Assembly: GCF_007673525.1 (NCBI RefSeq)
Contig: NZ_VDZU01000001.1
Span: 1,994,177 to 2,058,176, forward strand
Source of the DNA: Fictibacillus phosphorivorans
GTDB lineage: Bacteria > Bacillota > Bacilli > Bacillales > Fictibacillaceae
DNA: 64,000 bases
Reading direction: 5' to 3'
This document shows positions 1 to 8,026 of the stretch, piece by piece (the stretch's first letter is position 1; every line of letters starts with the position of its first letter). The translations under genes and the position numbers were made by a program. Below the pieces are notes generated by a model. It saw only the letters and a list, made by a program, of their open reading frames with translations. It did not search any database and was not told where the DNA came from.

Positions 1-1
1 C

Positions 2-454
2 TGCCGAAAGACAACGGGTGAAACAGCTTGTTTAATCGTTGTTCGAAAAGAAAAGTATTTATGGTGGTTTTCGGTAGGGGATTGTATTCTTCATCTATTT
101 CATCCAGAACTGACAGCATTAGGTGAAAGACAGCTTGTTCAGCGAAGTTTTTATGAATGGGTTGGTGAAGTTAATACATTTGAACTTCCAGTACCTTGTT
201 ATAGTACGGGGAAGAAAGAAATGAGAAAAGGACTCAACCAAGTTTTCATGACAACTGATGGACTGACTGAATGTCCAGGTGTTTCATTTGAAGAGGCAAC
301 AGAGGTTCAAAAAGTAATGAGCGGTATGGGATTGGATGAAGGCGTTAAGTTTCTTTTGGATGAAATTAAAAGAAATCATGTAAGAGATAGCACAACTATT
401 ATCGCCTGGTCTGTTGAAATAGAGGAAACAGCTAGTTTGCCAAGTGATCTGTAA
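2..454 (+). CDS. PP2C-like protein phosphatase, C-terminal part (5' end outside window)
   Basis: An open frame runs in from the window edge and ends at TAA 452-454, giving about 150 C-terminal residues. The visible pieces fit a PP2C-type Ser/Thr phosphatase: a TTGETAC segment, a SVGDC turn (the GD of the metal-binding core), a later MTTDGL (the TDG motif), and a C-terminal HVRDSTTIIAW segment resembling the conserved DN/DSTxI end of the fold. This family removes phosphate from Ser/Thr using two Mn/Mg ions and is cytosolic. An internal ATG at 221 is not the start, because homologous-looking sequence continues upstream of it. The assignment rests on motifs only; the substrate is unknown. Confidence 0.7.
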   Translation, partial: CRKTTGETACLIVVRKEKYLWWFSVGDCILHLFHPELTALGERQLVQRSFYEWVGEVNTFELPVPCYSTGKKEMRKGLNQVFMTTDGLTECPGVSFEEATEVQKVMSGMGLDEGVKFLLDEIKRNHVRDSTTIIAWSVEIEETASLPSDL

Positions 455-501
455 AGCTGCTTCCTCCTAATCTAGTTTTAGTTATATATGAATGGGATCT
501 A

Positions 502-873
502 TTATTTAATATCACTATAATGCTGAAGCACACGTGGCGGGATATATTTAAGTGGAAGTGGACGTAAGGAAACAATGATAGTGTGAGGCATGATTAAGTC
601 TTTTTGAGCTTGTTTAAGACAGTTGTACATGTTTTTGCCACCAACAGAATTCGCAGAGTGGATGGTTATTCGATTGGCAAATAACTTTTCATTGATCATC
701 ATTTTTACGAGCATAAGTCCATTTCTTGTTCTGCTCAATAAATCGTGATCTAAAGACAGATGTTCAATGTCATGGTTCCTCAGAAGATTCATACATTCAT
801 CTATCGTTTCAACGAAGACATATCCTTCAGGGGGATTACGATAATCATCCATAAATACACTGATCTTTTTCAT
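502..873 (-). CDS. Cyclic-phosphate-processing receiver-domain protein (cREC-like)
   Basis: A 123-aa single-domain protein with a strong ribosome site (GGAAGGGAG) upstream of its ATG on the minus strand. It has the short receiver-like fold pattern of the family annotated as cyclic-phosphate processing receiver domain: an N-terminal MDDYRNPP acidic pair, LSLDHDL in the middle, and IHSANSVGGKNM toward the end. These D/H/N positions would form the predicted active site. Family function is predicted, not proven. It is convergent with the phosphatase fragment and not in an operon with its neighbours. Confidence 0.7.
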   Translation of the reverse strand: MKKISVFMDDYRNPPEGYVFVETIDECMNLLRNHDIEHLSLDHDLLSRTRNGLMLVKMMINEKLFANRITIHSANSVGGKNMYNCLKQAQKDLIMPHTIIVSLRPLPLKYIPPRVLQHYSDIK

Positions 874-1121
874 TTTCTTGCACTCCCTTCCTTCAACGGA
901 GGGTGACTAAGAAAAGTCTAATACCCCAAGTTATTTTAATATATTAATTATAACACATTAGTCCAAGGTAAGTTTATCACGTGGTTTAAATGAAACATCG
1001 TTTACTCCTTCCGTTATTAGAATAAAAGATAAGTAAGTATTTGAATAAATTAAATATTAAATCATTAAATTCTTTGTCATTTTCATTTTTCCTTCAAGAA
1101 AAGTAGGATTATTATCAAAAA

Positions 1122-1150
1122 TTAACAAATAAGACTTAATATTGTATGAT
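1122..1150 (+). promoter_or_regulatory. Sigma-A promoter of mrfAB
   Basis: TTAACA (1122-1127), a 17-base spacer and TATGAT (1145-1150). It is the best sigma-A match in the 373-base intergenic stretch 874-1246, which otherwise is AT-rich and holds the hairpin 1171-1196 and a LexA-like palindrome at 1208-1221. Confidence 0.55.
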
Positions 1151-1170
1151 TTTGTTGAAAATCTCAATCA

Positions 1171-1196
1171 GGGCTTAAACATTTCAGTTTAAGTCC
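1171..1196 (+). promoter_or_regulatory. Leader hairpin upstream of mrfA
   Basis: GGGCTTAAAC and GTTTAAGTCC form a 10-bp stem with one G-U pair around a 6-base loop, followed by a weak T-rich stretch. It lies within the predicted mrfA leader and could be an attenuator or a weak terminator. Confidence 0.4.
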
Positions 1197-1207
1197 TTGT
1201 TTCTTTA

Positions 1208-1221
1208 CGAACAAATATTCG
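1208..1221 (+). promoter_or_regulatory. LexA (DinR)-box-like palindrome before mrfA
   Basis: CGAACAAATATTCG differs from the B. subtilis LexA palindrome CGAACATATGTTCG at two positions, one of them in the variable centre. It lies 25 bases before the mrfA start codon, downstream of the predicted transcription start, where a bound repressor would act as a roadblock. Confidence 0.35.
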
Positions 1222-1246
1222 TTAAAATAGTAACGAGGTGGTATTT

Positions 1247-3523
1247 ATGTTTCGAAAAAAATCTATTCAACAAGTTATGGACGTTTTAAGAGAGCCAGAG
1301 CTAGCTAACCAAATTGTTCATTGGAAAACAATCGAGCCACGAGAAGCGGTTTCTGTGCCACTTCCTGACTCTTTGCATCCGAATATTCAATCCGCTCTTT
1401 TAAAAAGAGGGATTTCTTCCTTATATATACACCAGTTATCTGCATACGAAGCAGCTTTACGCGGAGAAAGCTTTGTAGCTGTTACTCCTACAGCTTCAGG
1501 AAAAACGCTTTGTTATAACCTTCCTGTACTGCAAGAGGTCGCTAATAATCCTGAGGCAAGAGCTCTGTATTTATTTCCAACAAAAGCTCTCGCTCAAGAT
1601 CAAAAGTCAGAGATGAACGAACTGATCGATGAGATGGGATTAGATATAAAAAGCTATACGTACGATGGAGATACACCAGCAAATATCCGACAGGTCGTTA
1701 GAAAAGCGGGAAACATTGTTATGACAAATCCAGATATGCTTCATGCAGCTGTTCTTCCACATCATACAAAATGGGTATCGCTGTTTGAAAATCTGAAATA
1801 TGTGGTGGTAGATGAGCTACATACATACCGAGGTGTATTCGGCAGCCATGTGGCAAATGTCATCCGCCGTTTAAAGAGAATCTGCAATTTTTATGGCAGT
1901 GATCCCATTTTTATCTGTACATCAGCAACCATTGCGAATCCAAAAGAGCTGGCTGAGCAACTCACTGGAAATCCGATGACGCTTATTAATAACAATGGAG
2001 CACCAGCGGGTCGAAAGCATTTTCTTTTCTATAATCCGCCAGTTGTAAATAAACCGTTGAACGTAAGGCGAAGCGCTACGCTTGAAGCCAGGAACCTAGC
2101 AAAGCTATTCTTGGAAAATCATATTCAAACGATCGTATTCGCACGCAGTCGTGTACGAGTGGAAATATTGCTTACGTATTTGCAAGAACTTGTAAAAAAA
2201 GAGTTTGGTACGAAGTCCATTCAAGGGTATAGAGGCGGATATCTTCCTAAACAACGACGTGCTATCGAAAAAGGACTTCGTAATGGAGATATCTTGGGAG
2301 TTGTTTCAACAAACGCTTTAGAATTAGGAGTAGATATTGGTCAGCTTCATGCTTGTATTCTCACTGGTTATCCAGGATCGATCGCAAGTGCATGGCAGCA
2401 AGCTGGGCGAGCGGGGCGTCGACAAGATGAGAGTGTTGTGATCATGGTGGCTTCCTCTTCTCCACTTGATCAATACGTGATTCAGAATCCCGATTACTTT
2501 TTTGAACGATCTCCAGAGTCTGCTCGGATGAATCCTGATAATCTGATTATTTTAGTTGATCATTTGAAATGCGCATCGTATGAGTTGCCGTTTCAAGAAA
2601 AGGAGAAATTTGGTGATCAAGAGATCGAGGATGTACTAGAATTTTTAGTAGATGAACAAGTGTTGCACAAGAGGGGGAAGCATTTTTATTGGATGAACGA
2701 TTCTTTTCCTGCGCATAACATTTCACTTCGTTCTGCTTCACAGGAAAACGTTGTGATCATCGATCAAAGTAATGTGGCTGATGTAAAAGTGATCGGTGAG
2801 ATGGATCGCTTTAGTTCGATGACGCTTCTTCACGAAGAAGGGATCTACCTTCATCAAGGTACACAATATCAGGTTGAGAAGCTCGATTACGAAGAAAAGA
2901 AAGCTTTTGTTCGTGAAGTAGATGTGGATTATTTTACAGACGCAAACCTCGCTGTTTCTTTGAATGTACTAGAAGTAGATAAAGAAACGTCACATGAACA
3001 GAATGCTAAAGCCTATGGTGATGTGATGGTAGTAGCAAAGGCAACCATCTTTAAAAAGATTAAATTCGAAACACATGACAATATTGGTTCAGGACCGATT
3101 CATCTTCCGGAAGAAGAGTTGCATACATCTGCAACTTGGCTAACGTTTGAAAATAACGAGTTAAGTGATGAGAAGCTTGAGGCTGGCCTGCTTGGGATCG
3201 CACACGTTTTGCGTCATGTTGCTCCACTGTTCGTGATGTGTGATGCAAACGATCTTCACGTTGTCCCTCAGGTTAAAGCGGTTCATAATCAACAGCCTAC
3301 CATATTTATTTATGACAGATATCCAGGTGGAATAGGGCTTAGTGAAAAGGTGTATGGTTCTTGGGATACGGTTCTGGATCAGGCATTAGCTATGATTCAA
3401 AAATGTCCTTGCGAAAGCGGCTGTCCATCTTGTACGGGAACGTTAGAAGAAGGAAATAACAGCAAGAATCTCGCTATAAAATTGATCTTTCAAATCAAAG
3501 GAGCGACAGAACATGTCGATTAA
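1247..3523 (+). CDS. mrfA: MrfA: DEAD/DEAH-type DNA repair helicase with C-terminal Zn-binding DUF1998 region
   Basis: 758 aa, closely resembling B. subtilis YprA/MrfA, the helicase that with the nuclease MrfB repairs mitomycin C damage. Visible: Walker A PTASGKT (Lys about 86), DELH box (189-192), SAT motif (TSATI), the helicase domain 2 motif QQAGRAGRR, and a four-cysteine cluster C720/C722/C726/C729 that in this family binds zinc. The ATG at 1247 is chosen because GAGGTGG lies at a good distance; a GTG nine bases upstream lies inside that ribosome site. It overlaps mrfB by 11 bases, so the two are translationally coupled. Confidence 0.95.
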   Translation: MFRKKSIQQVMDVLREPELANQIVHWKTIEPREAVSVPLPDSLHPNIQSALLKRGISSLYIHQLSAYEAALRGESFVAVTPTASGKTLCYNLPVLQEVANNPEARALYLFPTKALAQDQKSEMNELIDEMGLDIKSYTYDGDTPANIRQVVRKAGNIVMTNPDMLHAAVLPHHTKWVSLFENLKYVVVDELHTYRGVFGSHVANVIRRLKRICNFYGSDPIFICTSATIANPKELAEQLTGNPMTLINNNGAPAGRKHFLFYNPPVVNKPLNVRRSATLEARNLAKLFLENHIQTIVFARSRVRVEILLTYLQELVKKEFGTKSIQGYRGGYLPKQRRAIEKGLRNGDILGVVSTNALELGVDIGQLHACILTGYPGSIASAWQQAGRAGRRQDESVVIMVASSSPLDQYVIQNPDYFFERSPESARMNPDNLIILVDHLKCASYELPFQEKEKFGDQEIEDVLEFLVDEQVLHKRGKHFYWMNDSFPAHNISLRSASQENVVIIDQSNVADVKVIGEMDRFSSMTLLHEEGIYLHQGTQYQVEKLDYEEKKAFVREVDVDYFTDANLAVSLNVLEVDKETSHEQNAKAYGDVMVVAKATIFKKIKFETHDNIGSGPIHLPEEELHTSATWLTFENNELSDEKLEAGLLGIAHVLRHVAPLFVMCDANDLHVVPQVKAVHNQQPTIFIYDRYPGGIGLSEKVYGSWDTVLDQALAMIQKCPCESGCPSCTGTLEEGNNSKNLAIKLIFQIKGATEHVD

Positions 3524-4778
3524 AAACAAGCTGAATCGACTAAAAAAGCATATGGTCAACCCGGTCTTTGATCCTCCTGTTGAAAGTAAGCGAAATTTAG
3601 AAGATTCCACTGGTGAAAGAATTCAGCATGCGGACTATTGGGAGAAGTTTGGAGCTTCAGCTTATTTTTTCGAAGATGATTATTGTATCGTTCGAAAAGT
3701 AAAATACTCTATAGATACCCAATGGGGCCGTTATCAGTTTTCTGATGTTTTAAATGCTGTATCGAATTGGCAAGATGTTGATGCTGATCACCCACTACAC
3801 GCCAAGAATCTTGACGCTGCTGATCTATTGTTCTTTGATACAGAGACAACAGGTTTGAGTGGCGGAGCAGGAAATACCATCTTTATGCTTGGAATGAGTC
3901 AGATTAAAGGAGATCATGTCTTAGTCCACCAATTCTTTTTGCCGGGTCCAGGATCTGAAGTGGCTCTTTACCATTATTTCTTAAATCATGTGAAGGAACT
4001 CCGGAACTTAGTCACCTACAATGGAAAATCGTTTGATTGGCCACAAGTGAAGACGCGGCACACTTTAATTCGTGATTTTGTACCTTCATTGCCAGAGTTT
4101 GGTCACTTTGATCTGCTGCACGGAGCGAGGAGGCTTTGGAAAGATACGTTACCAGCTGTAAAACTCTCTGTTGTTGAAAAAGAGATGCTAGGTGTGAATC
4201 GAATACATGATACACCTGGTTATCTTGCGCCAATGCTGTATTTTCAATATTGCAATGAAGGTGATCCTACTCTATTAGAAGGTGTTTTTCAACACAATGA
4301 GTGGGATGTTCTTTCTCTTATCACTCTTTATACACACATGTCTGGGATTGTAACAGGTAATGGTTTTAGAACTGAAAGAGAGACATATGAATCAGCAAGA
4401 TGGTTTGAAGCCTTAAACCAAAAAGAACATGCGATGGCCCTCTACCAGGAAGTGCTGCAAACAGGAACTTCACTAACATCTCAATCAAAAAAATCTTTAG
4501 CCGCACTATACAAAAAGTCAGATGGGCTTGAGGTTTCTGTTCGATATTGGTTAGAGTTACTTGATGAGAATGATTTAGATGAAGAGCCGGCTATAGAGCT
4601 TTCTAAGTATTATGAGCATATTCAAAAAGATTATGAAAAAGCTCTTTACTTTGCAGTAATGGCTTATTCCAGGTGGAAGGAAAAAAAACGGTTAACGAAA
4701 AGGAAAGAAGAACAGGAAAAACAAGCGTTCGCGAGAAGAATCGAACGATTAGAACAGCGAGTCATCCAATATTCGTAA
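3513..4778 (+). CDS. mrfB: MrfB (YprB): DEDD-family exonuclease
   Basis: 421 aa, matching YprB/MrfB, the 3'-5' exonuclease partner of MrfA. The N-terminal half carries the RNase H-like exonuclease fold: Exo I FDTETTG with acidic D109 and E111, Exo II YNGKSFDWP, and Exo III HNEWDVLSL. The C-terminal 130 residues are helical and TPR-like (YESARWFEALNQ, then AALYKKS). ATG 3513 has AAAGGAG upstream and lies inside the mrfA 3' end. Confidence 0.93.
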   Translation: MSIKNKLNRLKKHMVNPVFDPPVESKRNLEDSTGERIQHADYWEKFGASAYFFEDDYCIVRKVKYSIDTQWGRYQFSDVLNAVSNWQDVDADHPLHAKNLDAADLLFFDTETTGLSGGAGNTIFMLGMSQIKGDHVLVHQFFLPGPGSEVALYHYFLNHVKELRNLVTYNGKSFDWPQVKTRHTLIRDFVPSLPEFGHFDLLHGARRLWKDTLPAVKLSVVEKEMLGVNRIHDTPGYLAPMLYFQYCNEGDPTLLEGVFQHNEWDVLSLITLYTHMSGIVTGNGFRTERETYESARWFEALNQKEHAMALYQEVLQTGTSLTSQSKKSLAALYKKSDGLEVSVRYWLELLDENDLDEEPAIELSKYYEHIQKDYEKALYFAVMAYSRWKEKKRLTKRKEEQEKQAFARRIERLEQRVIQYS

Positions 4779-4923
4779 ATATTCGTCAAATTTATGAATT
4801 CTTGCAAAATATCTCTTCTCAATTGGCTTTGTTTTTTGTAGAATATAAGAGGACATAAAAATGTTCTTAAGAAAATAAATTCCCCCTTTTTTTATTGCCC
4901 GGGTAAGCGCAAAAAACGCCATA

Positions 4924-4948
4924 AAAACTCATAATTCTACTGAGTTTT
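4924..4948. terminator. Hairpin terminator after mrfB
   Basis: AAAACTCA and TGAGTTTT form an 8-bp stem around a 9-base loop; the A and T runs make it usable in both directions. The rest of 4779-5039 is AT-rich and shows no convincing gene. Confidence 0.5.
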
Positions 4949-5039
4949 CGTCAATTTTCTAGAACGTTCGATTGTTTTCGCGCAATAACCGAAATTAAGA
5001 ATAGGGAAATATATATTTTAAGCTATGGAGAGATGGTAA

Positions 5040-5132
5040 GTGAAGCAGTGGATTGTTGTTCTATTTTTTGTGATCGTTGGGTTAACAGTAATGATTGGCA
5101 ATCAAATCAGTCACACAACACAAAACTTTTAA
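5040..5132 (+). CDS. Hydrophobic miniprotein (30 aa)
   Basis: A GTG-started frame preceded by GGAGAG encodes 30 residues: a KQW start, then about 17 hydrophobic residues (a single membrane span), then a polar tail with NQISHTTQNF. It is followed directly by a perfect GC-rich terminator, which supports a real short transcript. Small membrane peptides at this position between mrfB and ypsA are plausible, but no family is recognised. Confidence 0.4.
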   Translation: MKQWIVVLFFVIVGLTVMIGNQISHTTQNF

Positions 5133-5138
5133 TGAAGC

Positions 5139-5167
5139 CCCGGCTATAGACAGAGCCGGGTGTTTTT
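5139..5167 (+). terminator. Intrinsic terminator before ypsA
   Basis: CCCGGCT and AGCCGGG (7 bp) around 8 bases, then TGTTTTT. It separates the miniprotein from ypsA. Confidence 0.7.
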
Positions 5168-5190
5168 CATTAATAGGAGGTTTTCTAAAC

Positions 5191-5751
5191 ATGCTTCAAA
5201 CACTGCTTGTCAGTGGCTACAAAGCTCATGAACTCGGTATTTTTAGTGATAAACACGAAGGGGTATACTACATTAAGAAAGCAATTGCTCAAAAGTTGGT
5301 CTCACTTCTGGATGAAGGGTTAGAGTGGGTAATCATCAGTGGGCAACCTGGTGTAGAAATGTGGGCTGCAGAAGTGGTATTTGAACTTCAAACAGAGTTT
5401 TCTGATTTAAAGCTAGCTGTTCTTACGCCGTTCTTAGAGCAAGAATCTCGTTGGAAAGAAAATGTTCAGGAAAAATATCATGAAATATTAGCTGGTGCCG
5501 ATTTTGTTGATTCGGTTAGCCGCAAGCCTTATGAGTCGCCTGGACAGCTTCGAGCTAAGAATCAGTTTCTTGTACAAAAAAGCGATGCTGTCTTGCTACT
5601 TTACGACGAAGAAAAGGACGGTTCACCGAAGTATTATTTAGATGCAGCCAAACAAAAGCAGGAAATGGACAATTCGTACGAAATATTTTATATTACTCCT
5701 TATGACTTGGATGTTCTTGTACAAGAGGAACAATACAATCGTAATGAATAA
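5191..5751 (+). CDS. ypsA: YpsA, SLOG-superfamily protein
   Basis: 186 aa, about the length of B. subtilis YpsA. Rossmann-like SLOG features are visible: SGYKAHELGIF near the N-terminus, WVIISGQPGVEMWAAE (the GxxG-like nucleotide-binding turn) and a later SDAVLLLYDEE. In B. subtilis and S. aureus YpsA affects cell division and growth; the biochemical activity is unsettled. The start is ATG 5191 because AGGAGG lies 10 bases upstream; the frame is open further upstream but through the preceding terminator. It precedes gpsB as in B. subtilis. Confidence 0.88.
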   Translation: MLQTLLVSGYKAHELGIFSDKHEGVYYIKKAIAQKLVSLLDEGLEWVIISGQPGVEMWAAEVVFELQTEFSDLKLAVLTPFLEQESRWKENVQEKYHEILAGADFVDSVSRKPYESPGQLRAKNQFLVQKSDAVLLLYDEEKDGSPKYYLDAAKQKQEMDNSYEIFYITPYDLDVLVQEEQYNRNE

Positions 5752-5833
5752 ATGAATCTAAAGTCGAAAAAAATTGACATTTAGGTCAGGTAGTGAAAAA
5801 ATAATTTTAGAATCTTTGTGTGAGGTGATTCAC

Positions 5834-6148
5834 ATGAGTGAACAGCGTTTTCATTTAACGGCGAAAGAAATTTTGGAAAAAGACTTTAAACAAGGCTTTC
5901 GTGGCTATGATCAAGACGAAGTAGACAAATTCTTAGATCTTATTATTAAGGATTATGAAAATTTTCAAAAAGAGTATGATGCAGTTGTTCAAGAAAACAA
6001 TCGACTGCGTAAAGAAGCTCAAAATTCTACTGATCATCAGCAAACACGCAGAATGTCTGCAGTAACTTCAAGCACGACGAACTCCGATATTCTTCAGCGT
6101 TTGTCTAACTTGGAAAAACATGTTTTTGGCAGTAAACTGTACGATTGA
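5834..6148 (+). CDS. gpsB: GpsB, cell division / elongation coordinator
   Basis: 104 aa, a DivIVA-like protein. Its N-terminal lipid-binding/coiled-coil domain shows LTAKEILEKDFKQGFRGYDQ followed by DEVDKFLDLII, the family signature for binding PBP tails. A Ser/Thr-rich linker and a short C-terminal trimerisation helix (SDILQRLSNLEKHVFG) follow. GpsB shuttles PBP1 between septum and side wall. ATG 5834 has GAGGTGATT upstream. Confidence 0.95.
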   Translation: MSEQRFHLTAKEILEKDFKQGFRGYDQDEVDKFLDLIIKDYENFQKEYDAVVQENNRLRKEAQNSTDHQQTRRMSAVTSSTTNSDILQRLSNLEKHVFGSKLYD

Positions 6149-6165
6149 TTCCAGTAATTATCCAT

Positions 6166-6194
6166 TTGTTTTATTACATTCAGCATGCTATAAT
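6166..6194 (+). promoter_or_regulatory. Sigma-A promoter of rnpB
   Basis: TTGTTT (6166-6171), 17-base spacer, TATAAT (6189-6194). Transcription would start near 6201, about 13 bases before the likely mature 5' end. Confidence 0.7.
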
Positions 6195-6213
6195 GAATCT
6201 TGCTTTTAAAAAT

Positions 6214-6646
6214 TAAATCAATAGCGTTCGGGTAATCGCTGGATCTGATTTTTCAGGTTTAGAGGAAAGTCCATGCTCGCACGGATCTGAGATGACCGTA
6301 ATGATCGTGCCTGGCCAAAAAATAAGCCAGGGTAGATTGGTTTGCTTGAATAAAGCTTACTGAACTAACGGCAGGGAACGCACCTAAGTCTTAATGATAT
6401 GGTGTTAATACCTTGAAAGTGCCACAGTGACGTAGTCCCGATGGAAACAGAGGGAGTGGAACGCGGTAAACCCCACGAGCGAGAAACCCAAATTATGGTA
6501 GGGGAGTTTCCCATTTCGGAATTGAACGATTGGGAGAACAAGAAGCCAAGGCTTTTTGTAGATAGATGATTACCACCGGTGTACGAGGCTACCAGCCGCT
6601 TGCAGTACTAAGGAACAGAACATGGCTTACAGAACGTTATTGGTAC
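6214..6646 (+). ncRNA. rnpB: RNase P RNA, Bacillus type B
   Basis: Catalytic RNA that matures tRNA 5' ends with the RnpA protein. Conserved blocks seen in order: GTTCGGGTAATCGCTG at the 5' end (P1/P2/P3 region), GAGGAAAGTCCATGCTCGCA, GAAAGTGCCACAGTGACG, GTGGAACGCGGTAAACCCC, CGAGCGAGAAACCCAAAT, GTAGATAGATGATTACC, and ACAGAACATGGCTTACAGAA at the 3' end. The order and the position between gpsB and ypsC match B. subtilis. Ends are estimated to within about 10 bases. Confidence 0.97.
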
Positions 6647-6667
6647 CTAAATTAAAGCTGAATGAGG

Positions 6668-6689
6668 GCCCCGTTTACCGGGGCTTTTT
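6668..6689 (+). terminator. Intrinsic terminator of rnpB
   Basis: GCCCCG and CGGGGC form a 6-bp GC stem around a TTTAC loop, followed by TTTTT. Confidence 0.85.
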
Positions 6690-6768
6690 CTATTTACATA
6701 AAAAAGTGCAGCTAAATAAGGGTATACTTATTAACATAAGAATTGATGATAATTAAGGAGTTCATATT

Positions 6769-7917
6769 ATGACACAATTACGACTGCTAGCAACAGCCGC
6801 TATGGGATTAGAAGCACTCGTAGCCAATGAAGTTCGCGCTCTAGGTTTTGAAAATGTAAAAGTTGAAAACGGTAAAGTTTATTTTGATGGTGATGAGAAG
6901 ACGTTAGTCAAAGCTAACTTATGGCTTAGAACGGCAGATCGCGTAAAATTAGTGGTCGGTGAGTTTAAAGTGGAGACGTTCGATGAACTCTTCGAGCAAA
7001 CGAAAGCACTTCCGTGGGCTGATTTTATACCTGAAGATGGGGAATTCCCTGTAATCGGCCGATCTGTTAAATCCAAACTGTTTTCTGTATCTGACTGTCA
7101 AGCAATCGTTAAAAAAGCAGTAGTTGATAACTTGAAAACAGCTTATAACCGTAAGACGTGGTTTCCTGAGGACGGAGCTTTGTATCGTATTGAGGTTGCG
7201 ATTCATAAAGATATTGCGACATTAACGCTAGATACGAGTGGTACAGGTCTACACAAGCGTGGATACCGTGAGTTGCATTCAGGTGCGCCGATTAAAGAAA
7301 CGATGGCTGCAGCTCTAATCATGCTAACGAATTGGACACCTGATAAGCCTTTCGCAGATCCTTTCTGTGGATCTGGAACATTGCCGATTGAAGCTGCGAT
7401 GATTGGACAAAACATCGCACCAGGACTAAATCGTGAATTTGCTTCAGAAAAATGGAACTGGATTGATAAAAAGGTCTGGTATGAGGCAGTTGGAGAAGCT
7501 CAAGATGTTGCGAAATACGATCTTCCTCTTGAGATTCAAGGATCTGATATTGATCATAAGATGATCGAAATATCTAAGAACAATGCAAACGAAGCTGGAT
7601 TCGAAGACTTTATCACGTTTAAACAGATGCAAGTACGAGATTTTACGACCAGAAAAGATTACGGATGTCTTGTTACAAACCCTCCTTACGGAGAGCGACT
7701 AGGTGAGAGAGAAGAAGTAGCACAGATGTATCGTGACCTAGGTATGGCGATGAAACCGTATGATACATGGAGTGTGTACGTAATTACTTCAAATGAAAAA
7801 TTTGAAGAATATTATGGCCGTTCAGCAACAAAAAAACGTAAGCTTTATAACGGAGATTTGAAGACGGACTATTATCAATACTTTGGAAAACGTCCGCCTA
7901 GACAGCACCAGTCGTAA
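6769..7917 (+). CDS. ypsC: YpsC / RlmL-like THUMP-domain RNA methyltransferase
   Basis: 382 aa. N-terminal ferredoxin-like and THUMP region (about 1-160), then a class I SAM-dependent methyltransferase domain: ADPFCGSGTLPIEAA (SAM-binding loop) and the catalytic NPPYGERLG, typical of N2-guanine methylation of rRNA. ATG 6769 follows AAGGAG. The last 64 coding bases before the Ser codon are an attachment-site copy. In this lysogen the final codons TCG TAA come from the phage, whereas the chromosome beyond the right repeat would supply AGC TGA; both give Ser-stop, so integration leaves the protein unchanged. Confidence 0.92.
   Translation: MTQLRLLATAAMGLEALVANEVRALGFENVKVENGKVYFDGDEKTLVKANLWLRTADRVKLVVGEFKVETFDELFEQTKALPWADFIPEDGEFPVIGRSVKSKLFSVSDCQAIVKKAVVDNLKTAYNRKTWFPEDGALYRIEVAIHKDIATLTLDTSGTGLHKRGYRELHSGAPIKETMAAALIMLTNWTPDKPFADPFCGSGTLPIEAAMIGQNIAPGLNREFASEKWNWIDKKVWYEAVGEAQDVAKYDLPLEIQGSDIDHKMIEISKNNANEAGFEDFITFKQMQVRDFTTRKDYGCLVTNPPYGERLGEREEVAQMYRDLGMAMKPYDTWSVYVITSNEKFEEYYGRSATKKRKLYNGDLKTDYYQYFGKRPPRQHQS
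7848..7911. repeat. Prophage left attachment site (attL core), 64-bp direct repeat
   Basis: 64 bases identical to 44040-44103, from TAACGGAGATTTG to AGACAGCACCAG. It is the last part of the ypsC coding frame. The two copies lie 36,192 bp apart in the same orientation and bracket exactly the AT-rich phage gene block, with the integrase just inside. Confidence 0.95.
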
Positions 7918-7974
7918 AGGGATTTAGGGATAAAAAATACTTTGGTGATATTACACCTACGTAATTATGTTAGT

Positions 7975-8026
7975 AACCCACATTATTTTTCTAATGAAAA
8001 TTTAGAGGAATGGTGTGGGTTTTTTT
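7975..8026 (+). terminator. Terminator-like hairpin overlapping the integrase start
   Basis: AACCCACA (7975-7982) pairs with TGTGGGTT (8014-8021), with a small inner CTAA/TTAG stem, followed by seven T's (8020-8026). It would end ypsC read-through at the phage edge and also folds the GAGGAA ribosome-site region of int into the structure. Confidence 0.6.

Noticed and set aside
4673..4858. Frame of 61 codons over the mrfB end
   Set aside because: Overlaps the conserved C-terminal helix of MrfB in another frame and has no ribosome site.
6149..6768. Small protein frames within the rnpB region
   Set aside because: The segment matches RNase P RNA block by block, so open frames there are incidental.
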